A DNA stretch of 64,000 nt from Pyrenula massariospora (Eukaryota > Ascomycota > Eurotiomycetes > Pyrenulales > Pyrenulaceae), in NCBI GenBank assembly GCA_021030905.1, contig JAGFMI010000016.1, forward strand, positions 310,001-374,000. Reading direction: 5' to 3'. Made by a program: the position numbers and the translations under genes. Every line of letters starts with the position of its first letter. The first letter of the stretch is position 1. The notes beneath the pieces are model-generated. The model was not told the origin of the DNA. It was given only the letters and a program-made list of their open reading frames with translations, and made no database searches. Shown piece by piece: positions 11,107 through 21,081 of this stretch.

Positions 11107-13170
11107 CTATCTCCTCTCCTTAGTACTCTTCAATATCCTCTCAATATGCGCCTTCTGCCCTTCAGCCAGCTTCCCCGTCGTATCGCTAATAATCGTCAAT
11201 ATGAGCGAATAATTATTGAACAAAAATCTATCCCTCTTCCTCGAATCCCCCGCATTCTTGCTCAACTTCGTCATGAGCGCCTCAAAATCGCTAATCAGCC
11301 GAGCCAGGCTGACGGTGACGGGCTCATCATCCCCCGCCTCGCTGCTGAGTTCCAGCATGCCCTGCAGAAACTGTCCGAATCGCTGCGTGATCATGTGCGG
11401 TGCGACGGAAGTTTTGGACGCATCGGAGCCGCCGACTAAGGATAGGGCGGCGTTTGCGGTCGTGCGGTTCGTGGAGGAGGTGACCTTTTTCAGAGACTCG
11501 GAATGGAGACTCATAATCTGCTGCAGTCGCGGCCACAAGATCATGTTGGTCCCGTTGATGTAATTTTCCGCCACAGGTACCTTCCTCCGCTGGGCTTCAA
11601 AGGCGCAGTGTTGGTTCAGACGGACGCAGAGGAGTATGCCGAGGCCATCAAAGCTGTGCTCGACGAGTTGCTTTGTCAGTGACCGGCCTAACGTGAACAC
11701 TGGCTCGAAAATTTCTGTGACGGTTCGGTTGACTTCATGGAAGGATTTTGTTGAGAAAACCTCTGTTATTACGGTATATTCTGCGGAGACATTGTCGATG
11801 ATGGCGAGATTGAAATTTCGGAACGGTGTCTCGATATGATGCACGGTCTTATCCTCCTCGGCAAGATAAGACGATATCGCCGAAGTATTTGATGCTTTCA
11901 AGATATCTCCACGGCGGCCTAGGCTGAAAGGATCTCGATTCGCCGCTGCACCTTGCCCTCGCTTTTGTAGTACTAGGTCAGCTCCCAGGAGTTCTTGGGC
12001 ATCTGACGCGTACACCTGTAACTTTTCAAGAGCCGAGTGATATCTTGTAAAGTGGTTTGAATAGTACCATTTCATCGTGTTGACGTAAGCTTGTCCGATT
12101 TCATTTGCAAGCACCTCATGGTTTCGCGAAAGGAAAGCGTAAAGCTCCTTGTATCTTAGAAATGCCGTCTGTTGTATAACCTGAGCATTTATGTTTGGAG
12201 ACCGAAGCGCTTTGATCTGAGCCACAATGAAATCTCGTATTCTTTCTATAGCTTTTGCTTTGAGATCGTCTAATAGAGGTTTCAGGTCTTCCAACGCTTT
12301 CACTTTTTTATTTTGAGCAGCCTTTTTCTCGATTACATTCGAGCGAACTTCTAGCTCACGCAGAGCTCTTAACCAGTTGTCATCCACTGGGCCTTCTGCT
12401 ATAGTGCGTACTGTCGCAGGTGATATGCTGATCTCCTCCACCGCTGGACCGAGGAGCTTCTCCACATTTCTGCGATTCTCTAAGCGCGCATTTAGCTGCA
12501 CCGACCGGGACTGGAGATTTTCGATCTCCGCTGAGACAGCGCCGAGTTCGGCTCGAAAATTCGAGAGATATGTCTCGACCGACTGCAAGACATCGTCACA
12601 GGCGGCAATTGACCCGTGGAAGTCCTGGTATTGCTCTCGCTCCTCCTTGTCTGGCGATGATCTCAGTCAAGCTCCATCATTACAGCTCTAGATAAGAATC
12701 TCACATTGTGGAATCGCTTGAACAGGTTCGGTCAGATTGGCATCGGAGGACGAATCGTCAAGCGTTAGGTTGGCAAAGTCTTGAAGGCTTGTGTCTCTGA
12801 AGTCGATATCATGGATGAGGAGAGGAGTCTCGTTAGAGTTTTCATCACTGATGATTTCGACGGCAGAAGGATCTTTTCCTACGGAAGTCCCCAGTATGCT
12901 TCTAAGCAATTGTAAAGGATCCGGAACGTCAGGCTTGGCTTCCTTGCTGCGCTTTAAAGGAGAGCCATTGGCAATTCGAGCGGTACTGGGCAGTGAGGTA
13001 TTTGAGCCGCTCGCGAAAGAAAATACAGAGGACTGTCGGCTAAGCCCCGGACGTTGAGCTGGATTTGCAAGGCGAGACGATGTCCGGGGTGGAGCAGGTG
13101 AATAAGTTCTCCCATGCGGTGGAGGAGAGGCAGAGGGCGTAGAATGGGCAGAGAAGCGATCTCGCAGCAT
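11107..13170 (-). CDS. VPS52: GARP complex subunit Vps52
   Basis: Minus-strand exons 13170-12705 and 12650-11107 (intron of 54 nt, GTGAGA donor, CTTGAC branch, GCCAG acceptor) encode 669 residues. Vps52 is a subunit of the GARP tether that captures endosome-derived vesicles at the trans-Golgi. The first ~130 residues are Ser/Pro-rich; the conserved part begins with a coiled-coil ETYLSNFRAELGAVSAEIE and LQSRSVQLNARLENRR, then RTIAEGPVDDNWLRAL, all typical of the Vps52/Sac2 family. Domain order and length fit the family. It is convergent with the L2HGDH gene (233 nt gap) and divergent from eIF5A. Confidence 0.93.
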
Positions 13171-13577
13171 GCTTCATATTAGATGGCCGATACCATCCAG
13201 ACCTAATCGCGGAAAAAGGTGAGATATTGATCGCCTCGATCACAACCGCTATTACTGCTGCATCCTTGGGTCTCAAAGTGAAGTAATAAATTCGTGGTTC
13301 TATGTGGGCTACTGGTGCGCCGTAAAGTTTCGGAGGGTTGAAACGACCAATTGCGCACGCGAACCCCGCGAAGCGCGCCAAGGATGAGTTTGCCCCTCCA
13401 CTCCAAATCGCACTGATTCTGTTCGCTCGGATTTTTATAGACTTCGTCTCCATCCTAAGGAGTGTCGCTCGCAATTTCCCCTTCGACACTCGACCTTTCG
13501 CTTTCTTCCACCTTTCTATCGTCAGCTAAACATTCTGAAATATTTGCTTGTCTCTTCTTCGCTAAATCTATATCATC
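13171..13577. promoter_or_regulatory. Divergent promoter region, VPS52 / eIF5A
   Basis: 407 nt between two start codons on opposite strands. The eIF5A-proximal ~100 nt is strongly pyrimidine-rich (13480-13570), a feature common in leaders of highly expressed fungal genes. Confidence 0.55.
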
Positions 13578-14243
13578 ATGGCGGACGATGCGCAGGTGCG
13601 TGAACGAATCCCCTCCCGCTACTCTCGGTCCATACATGCACGATCATAAATGCTGACAATTTGTCTTCACAGCATGAGCATACATTCGAGAGCGCCGATG
13701 CCGGTGCTTCTGCCACGTATCCGATGCAATGCTCGGCCCTGAGGAAGAACGGCTTCGTTGTTATCAAAGGCCGTCCTTGCAAGATTGTTGAAATGTCAAC
13801 ATCTAAAACTGGCAAGCACGGTCACGCGAAGGTCCATCTTACCGCTCTCGATATCTTTACTGGCAAGAAGCTCGAAGATTTGTCCCCTTCAACCCATAAT
13901 ATGGAAGTCCCAAATGTCAGCCGCAGGGAATACCAGCTTGTACGTGCCTTCAAAATTCTCAGGAGATCTGATTACTTGTTGACACCTTTACAGCTCGATA
14001 TCACCGACGACAACTTTCTCTCCCTTATGTCTGAGGATGGGGCTACTAAGGATGATGTCAAGCTTCCCGACGGGGAGGCCGGTGAGAAAATCGAGAAGCT
14101 CTTCCGCACTGACGAGAAGGACACCAGTAAGGGCGCAAATGCTAATAAAATTTCTCTATACTGACAAGGTTCTAGACGTCATTGTCCTTTCGGCTATGGG
14201 TGAGGAGGTCGCAATGGACGCTAAGGAAGCCCCCCGTTCCTAA
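13578..14243 (+). CDS. eIF5A: Translation factor eIF5A (hypusinated)
   Basis: Exons 13578-13595, 13673-13939, 13994-14126 and 14176-14243 give 161 residues, the normal length. The hypusine loop [13 protein letters not shown] is present, with the modified lysine at residue 54. The C-terminal half is the OB-fold ([12 protein letters not shown]...), ending [21 protein letters not shown]. Exon 1 encodes only MADDAQ. Intron 2 (13940-13993, 54 nt, GTACGT) is a multiple of three and has no in-frame stop, so retention would insert 18 residues; I treat it as an intron because it interrupts the conserved REYQL-LDITDD join. The factor helps ribosomes through stalling sequences such as polyproline and acts in termination. 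Confidence 0.97.
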
Positions 14244-14739
14244 ATCTAGGAATCAATTACCTACGCTACTGAAGCTGCCCGCCACGATGCGGTGGAGTGG
14301 TAAAGCATGCCTTGGTGTAGGAATGGAATTTTGGGGAATCTTGTCAGGTGCAGGAAAAGGAGCCTGAAAAGTGTTGCACAGCTAGAGGGATCTTGTCATT
14401 TTGGGAGCCTCAAGGTTCCGGAGGGCGAAGTTCCCAAACATAACAAATTATCATAGAAACTTCACGATAAGAAGCATGTGCCTTGTCTGTATAAATTTTC
14501 TTCTACTAGGAATTCCTAGTGGGTCATATGCTGTAGCTCAACTCTTAGCTAAGGCATTTGCCGTTTCCGGAATTAAACTCGTATCACGGACCCGCCCGTC
14601 CACAGTCCACATCTCTTGGATCTCCACACAAAGTCGCGACTCGAAAGGACTGGTTCAGAGCTTAAGGGTCTAGTAATTTTCAATAGAAATTTACGGATGT
14701 GTCAAACCTACCCAAAGCCATTCCTAAGCTTCAACGATC
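14244..14739. other. Intergenic, eIF5A to RRN7
   Basis: 496 nt. It holds the eIF5A 3' end and RRN7 promoter. Small ORFs here have no recognisable content. Confidence 0.6.
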
Positions 14740-16767
14740 ATGGATGATGAAGGAGCGAATCCCTGCCCAGTTTGTGGTGAAACAGGGACATACGAAGAAG
14801 ATGGTATTAAATACTGCTTGCAAGGCCATGATCTTCAGGTCGGTTTTTTTTTTGGACGTTTCCCGTAGATTTTCTGCTCACTATGGGGAATACCAGAGAG
14901 GACCCACCGTCGGAAACGATTACGATGATAGGACGGCGCAAGGTAGGAGAGTACGTGGAATCCAAGAGAAGGGGCCGAAGGTCAAGGTTCTGAAAGGTGC
15001 GATTTGGTGAAATTATGAAAATAGTTGGAGGATTGAACACTGACTACCTGTGTGCACAGTACTACGAGGTCGAAAAGCTTTTGAATTGTACTTACAAGCA
15101 TACGGGTTTATCATTCAACAACAATGCTATACCTTGATCACAGAAAAGAAATTTACTGCAGAGCTCTGGGTAAGCACAGTGGCTTTTCTCAAATATTGGA
15201 CATATGCTGAAGGCCGTCGAGACTATCGTACGAAGTCTTTGGACTTTGAGACTGTCCAAACTTGTTGCCCAGCTTGAAGCCCCTGGCGAATGTGCCCAAG
15301 TTTCCGAGCCAGAGAAAGATATTAGGCCATCAACAGAGTCCGAAACAGCAACTACCGGACAGAAAATTACTGGGAAGGAGCAAAGAAGGACACTCAGCTC
15401 CTTTCCAAAGCTGGTTGATACAATTGGGCTTTGTTATCTAGGTATTCTACTTCTAAGGCTCAACGTTAGCTTAGGTGATTTGTACCGGTAAGCAGTCCTT
15501 TTTTACGCTGTGAAACCGTTGGAAGAACTTGCTCTTACCTAGCGCACAGATGGATCCGCACTGGGGATATGGTGTATCACAGGGCCATAAACTCAATACC
15601 TGCAGACATGCGAGAGAAGATGCCTGGAGAACATCAAGAGGCGTTCGACACGCCGGTTGGTATGATTCCTTTTCTAGCTCTGAATCTTGCTGACATTAAG
15701 TTACTTAGACTCTTTTGCAACGAGACCAGCTCCATGCCGCTGTTGCCCATCTTGTCCTTCTGTATTCAACAGAATTTGGGATGTCGTTTCCAAAACTCAA
15801 CACGCCACCGTTCATCCTTAAATACATAATGCGGTTGTCTCTACCTAGTATGGCTTTCTTCTTAGGGCACCGAAATCCACATTAACAGAAAATTGCAGTT
15901 GAGCTTTTTCCAGCTTGTCAAAACCTCAACAAAATCACAGAGTTTTCCTTCACCTACCCGTCTAAATGGACTAAATGGCAGAAACTTCTTTTTTCATACC
16001 CTGAAGTGCAGTTGATGTGCCTCCTAGTTCTTGCAGTCAAACTATACTATCCTTTCGACATGTCAATACAGCATCCTGAGTCTTTAGAAGAGCCGACAAG
16101 TCAAGCCATTGATTGGACCAAATGGATACAACTTCATCGCGCAGATGCGAATTCAAAGGGCAAGCGAAAGCATGCTAGTAATTTCGAAATTACAGAAGAA
16201 GACATTTTCAAAATGACAGGGGACGAAATTGACAAGTACATGGACTGGTATCAATGTCAATGGGTAAATACAGAACGACAGGCTGAAGGGGCATCGAGAG
16301 AAATTCTGGACCTTTTCCCGCTACGAGACCTAGTTCCCGAAGCTCCTCGCCTAGACTCTGAAAGCAAATTCGAGGAAGAAGTCACATCTAGGCTGAAGAT
16401 TTCTCAATCGGAACTAATCCAGAGACAAGCCATTCCTAGGAAAGACGACGACGACGACGAAGCCCAGCGTCCAGGGATGCAGTACAAAATCTGGCACGAA
16501 GAAGATGATATGTCAGATACCGCTAGGGTATTCCTGGAAGTTGCAGCACAAGTAATTGGAGTGTCACCGAGGACACTCTTCCTAGGGGTTGCGCAGACTG
16601 AGCGAATTGTGGAGAATTGGAAGCTTGAGCAAAGGAGAAGAGCGCAGCATCCCGATGAATATCAGGCTCAGGATACGGCAAGAGATACACCTGACGGGCG
16701 CCAGGGCAGTGGAAGCGATGAGGATGAAGAGGATGAAGGGGATGAGATTGAAATGGACTTGGAATGA
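14740..16767 (+). CDS. RRN7: RNA polymerase I initiation factor Rrn7 (TAF1B-like)
   Basis: Seven exons: 14740-14838, 14897-14996, 15060-15169, 15222-15487, 15550-15655, 15709-15847 and 15899-16767, total 562 residues. The N-terminus has the zinc ribbon CPVC-(x)n-CLQGH, followed by the cyclin-fold region (FELYLQAYGFIIQQQCYTL; LVDTIGLCYLGILLLRL; GDLYRWIRTGDMVYHRAI), as in the Rrn7/TAF1B family, part of core factor at rDNA promoters. The C-terminus is acidic (DEDEEDEGDEIEMDLE). The first donor is weak (GTCGGT followed by a T run). The acceptor of intron 3 is placed at 15221, since ELW-TIVRSLW keeps the family spacing; 15212 is an in-frame alternative that would add three residues. Identification rests on the ribbon plus the cyclin segments. 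Confidence 0.9.
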
Positions 16768-17261
16768 CTGCCTTGCCAGCACATGAGTCTCTCGGCGACA
16801 AAAGTCATTCCTTGAATAGCAATGGCGGCCTCCGTACAGCATTTTACCTCGATTTCATGTCCCTGAGCCTGGTAATTCTATTGCGAGGTGATATACAGTA
16901 ATGCTTCGTATACCTACCTAGGTAGCTAGTAAGACCCTTTGGCTCCACGTATAGAAAAGCCGTCCATAGACCGACGCCGAGCTCTTGTATTGTATAGGGT
17001 AACTACAAGCATCAAACAATACCGTCGAACAGGGGTCTCACCATTGTCAAGGGCTCCATCCGCCAACCGACGACCTCTGCCCTGATATCTGAGACCAATT
17101 AGTACGTCTGTGAAGATCTTGAGCACCAAGGGCGCTAGGTGATCGAAGAATTCAACAATCTAGTAATTGCTTTTACTGAGGTTCCACGTATGTATGTGTG
17201 TATGTACGTACAAACGCTTTCATATGCAATTGAACGCCTATTCATCCTCTTTCCAACCACC
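16768..17261. terminator. Convergent 3' ends, RRN7 / rhodanese
   Basis: 494 nt between two converging stop codons. It includes the 12-bp palindrome CTACCTAGGTAG at 16914-16925 and a TATG/TGTA microsatellite-like patch near 17185-17215. No gene seen. Confidence 0.45.
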
Positions 17262-17907
17262 TCACCGTTCCACCCGCCCCCCCTTCTTCTCCCACTCGAG
17301 CCAACTCCCGGGAAACTCCCCGTACTTTCCCCCAAACCTCGCCTGCTTCGCCAATTTGGCCGCTGCCCGACTCCTCACCCCAGCCTTGCAAAAGAAAATA
17401 ACCTCCGTCTCCTCGTCCGGCTTTGGAAACCCGAATCGGTCTTCAAATTCGTCTGGTGATAGAAATATGGCGTCTGGGGCGGAGGTGATGGGGATGTTGC
17501 GCGCGGTGGGGATGCGGCCGGTTTGGGTGAGTTCGAGGGGTTCGCGGACGTCTGAGACGTATTAGCCTGTAACGATGTTGTAGGAAGGTAGGTAAAATAC
17601 CTATAAGGATTCGTTTCGGGTCAGGGGAGGTGGTTAGGGCGTTGATCTCTTCAAAGGTATACATTTTGGTCTCCCAGGACCGACTTTCTGAGTCCGGAGA
17701 CGCTTCGTTCTGTGAGTTCACGGTCCTGCTCTCTTCTCTCCGTCTTGCGGTTGTACTGAAAGGCTGGCCTCTCTGGATGAGGCATTGCTGCGTCCGTGGC
17801 TGCCGTGGACATCTTCGGGTAATAGCTTGACTGTACGGGAGAGGTAATTGGGAAGTGGCACGCTTTGCGCCTTGTAGGCCAGCGGCTACAGTTCGTCGGA
17901 GATACAT
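17262..17907 (-). CDS. Mitochondrial single-domain rhodanese
   Basis: Minus-strand exons 17907-17601 and 17551-17262 (49-nt intron) give 198 residues. The first ~60 residues are Arg/Gln/Ser-rich with few acids, consistent with a mitochondrial presequence. The rhodanese domain begins at YTFEEINAL, continues ILIDVREPLEL and IPTARNIPI, and has the active-site loop CKAGVRS with the catalytic Cys; it ends FPGSWLEWEKKGG, as in thiosulfate sulfurtransferases of the yeast RDL1 type. It would transfer sulfane sulfur to a thiophilic acceptor; the physiological acceptor cannot be read from sequence. Confidence 0.9.
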
Positions 17908-18474
17908 TATAAGGTCTCTATAGTAGGGAGGTACTTAAAACAGACTTTACATAGACTTCATCTGATATTCTTGCCGTAAATTTAAAGGCTAAGCTGCAGC
18001 ATCATAGCTCCATGAAAGGCGGAACGAGGACCGCACCGCCAAGTTCGGAAGCCCGTGGATGGCACTCGATGACTGGGCTTTGATTGAGTGGCTAATTATT
18101 TTATACGGTGAAGACTTCCTTGTCACAGCGCTTAGGTGAGGCACTCTACAGCCTTGCATGGCGAGACGTATTTTCACAGCCCGTACTGGGCGAGACATGG
18201 TGCCGCACGAACTTCCCACCCTTGCGGATAAGACCCCATGGTTGAAGACAAGGCTGGAATGGAGGAACGAGACAGGCGATGTCTCTTCTTCTACAGGCGC
18301 TTGTTGCATGTCTCAAGTGCCCAGGTCTGTCATTTGACACCGTTTCTAAGTTATTGAACTTTCGTGGTTGGCATCTCGAGCCTTGAGTATCTTGCAGACT
18401 ATAGCGTCAATTTCCTAGCACAATAATCGGGATTCCAAGATCGACCTTTTGACTTTCATTTTCTGAGGAACACG
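17908..18474. promoter_or_regulatory. Divergent upstream region, rhodanese / orphan membrane protein
   Basis: 567 nt between divergent start codons. Several short ORFs, none with recognisable content. No clear motif. Confidence 0.45.
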
Positions 18475-20679
18475 ATGCTGTCGAAGTTTGTGTTTCCCCA
18501 AAAGCCCGCGTCATCCAGCAACTCGAAAATTCTATCCGCCTTAGCCCATTTTTGCTCTGTTGCGTTACGTGGCCTTCGTCTTCACATTGTACCTCATGTT
18601 TTGAAATGGAAGGAGCCAAAGGAAACTTCTAAAGTTGCATTCTTTAAGGATCGAAGATATGCTGGACTCAATACTTTAATTCACGTGGTACCATTCGCGG
18701 CAGTCCTTGCTCTCATGATCATTAACATCCGCCAAACCTATGTGGGTGATATCACAACCACAACTATAACGGCTACTCAGTTCGCCGCCAAGCTGTTAGA
18801 AACCATGATTCAAGCATCTCTGGCGGCAACCTCTCTTGCTTTTGTGAGATACCAGCTCCTTGCGTCGAGCGCATTTCCTCTCGGAGGCTTCCTCGGACCA
18901 TACCGGGTTAGGGATATCTCATATCTATGGTCTTTAGACCTATGGGGGTCGTTGACCAATAGTTGGTGCCATGGGCGTCGCAGAGTGATATTGGCTGTGT
19001 CAGTCCCTGCAATCATTATCCTAGCGGCCCTTGTTGGTCCTTCAAGCGCTGTTCTTATGATCCCTCGTATAATCCGGTATTCCGCCGATCGAATTCTGGT
19101 TGTCTTACATGAGGTTGAACACGACTTCCCAGATCATGTTGAGCTTAGTAATGGACAACTTGTGTGAGTATCTCACACTCGCTAACTCTTGGCTGACCGT
19201 AGTCACAGAAATGAGATTCCTTTTCGAGAATCGCTTCCACAACTCTTTAATGGGCTAAATGGTGATAATCCCCAGCTAGGAGGAACCTGGGAAAAAACTT
19301 TCAATGGGGCTTCTTTTGAAATATCCGACAACCAGGGGCCCCGTATGATGGAGAGCTGGAAGTCTTCTATAGCTCCGTATGACGCTTCGGGGAAAAGCGA
19401 TGGTTTCACTGCTAATTCTACACTACCTGCACGGTCAGCGGCGTTCGCTTTGATGAGCTCAAATTTGCTCGATCGCAGAACAAAGATTCGTCTGATTTCG
19501 TCACTCCAGCCGCATGTACAGCAGAGCTGTGCCCTTAGCTCTGTGAAGACCAATCAAAGCACATATGAAGAATTTGTATGGTTTGGAAGAAATCAACCAG
19601 ATCTCAACGCGCTGGTTCCTGTAGCTGGTGTGGTTCCAAATCTGCCCTACTCAACCTTGAATCGAGACTTAAAGGTCGCAAGATTGGCACTGGAAATTGG
19701 TGGTAGTAGGATGTCCTTCCATGAGCCACCTGCGTCCTCAAATCATTCGCTCTTAATTACAGTCGCGGACTTCTATGGATACTCTTATGACAGCGTCATT
19801 TCATTGTCTTATGATATAATGGCTTGTGTCATTGACGCGATGTGGGTGAAGGGTTCAGCAAACCTGACACTTGAGTCTGGAATCATGGGTTCAGCTCGAG
19901 CGAACAAAGACTGGCTTGAAAGTCCAAGCAAAGCTATCTCCATCAGTCCAGACTGGGCCCAGAGAGTTACTGAGCTATACTATACCGACCCTGGTAACCC
20001 TTCGGGCCACAACGGAACTTTGGATCTAGCTGATGCGTTAACTTGGACAAGTTCCACTTTAGCCCTGGCTTTGTCTGACGTCGGCCGAATACCTCAGAGG
20101 ACAGTCCTCGGGAATGAAGCTTTCGACGATGACCGAGACTTTTTCTCTACCCGTTTCAACAAATACGGGGTTACGTCGAAGGATAAATCAGAACTGACTC
20201 CCCAACAATACGATGCAATGACGGAATATTTGAAAAAGACCGGTTATCGAAGTCAATACGCGGATATTCACGTCTATGCCAAAGGTAACTGGACCGACCC
20301 GGCCTCCCTATCTCAATTCCCCATGGAGGATTTTCTCGAGGGTTATGGCTACGACACCTCAACACTACCAGTGAGGCTCTCCCTGGCAGTGCTGGGGCTG
20401 TACAGCTTGGTCGTCTTGGTGTTCCTAGTCTACAGCTTCGCTTCCGGCCAATCCGGCAACAGCTGGGACTCCATCGGCGATCTCGTCATGCTCGCCCTGA
20501 ACTCGAGACAGCCGGAGCACCTGTCGGAGACCAGTGTTGGCGTCGACACTCTGTCGACCTTTGGCGAACCGGTCAACATTCGAGCGAACGACAAAGGATC
20601 AGTCGAGATGGTTTTTCGAAGTGATCCCGGCCTGAGGGAAAGGAAGTTGAAAGCTGTGGAGCCTAATAAGCGTTATTGA
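18475..20679 (+). CDS. Orphan multi-pass protein with large ectodomain
   Basis: Exons 18475-19163 and 19209-20679 encode 719 residues. The acceptor could also be 19202 (two extra residues). Hydrophobic segments lie near residues 63-85, 102-128 and 171-196, then about 420 residues of polar sequence rich in N-glycosylation sequons (NST, NHS, NLT, NGT, NWT), then one more membrane span near 616-640 (LSLAVLGLYSLVVLVFLVYSF) and a cytosolic tail. This topology, three N-terminal spans, a large probably extracellular or lumenal domain and a C-terminal anchor, recurs in uncharacterised Pezizomycotina membrane proteins. I recognise no catalytic motif and propose no function. Confidence 0.8.
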
Positions 20680-21081
20680 GATGATGGTGGTATCGATTGT
20701 AGTCTGATGGAAGATTATGCCGCATTCGCCGTGTCTGTTGAAATATCGCAGTGGTCTATCAGTCATTGAACTTCATCTTTTTGGTTTATTTGGATTCCAA
20801 CACCGTCTGGACTTCATAGTGTTCGGAACACACATAGCACGCTTGTATTACCCACTGCTCCTATCTGCTCCACGAAAGCCGTGTAGGAATGCATTTGATG
20901 AGTCTGACCTTTTCTAATCTGATGGCATTGCCCAGCCAACTAAAGTAAAACAAAACTTAGGTATATACTCTTGAGCGCACAAAAAGCTCGCTCAAATCGC
21001 TAGAAATCAGAATCCCCCACAACGCCAACGAAGGTATATATCATTCCCCAACAATCATACTCATTCGTACATTTACCCTCT
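20680..21081. terminator. Convergent 3' ends
   Basis: 402 nt between converging stop codons of two membrane-protein genes. AT-rich; no gene seen. Confidence 0.4.

Noticed and set aside
17185-17215. TATG/TGTG-rich patch as a possible repeat element
   Set aside because: Too short and imperfect to be more than a minor microsatellite.
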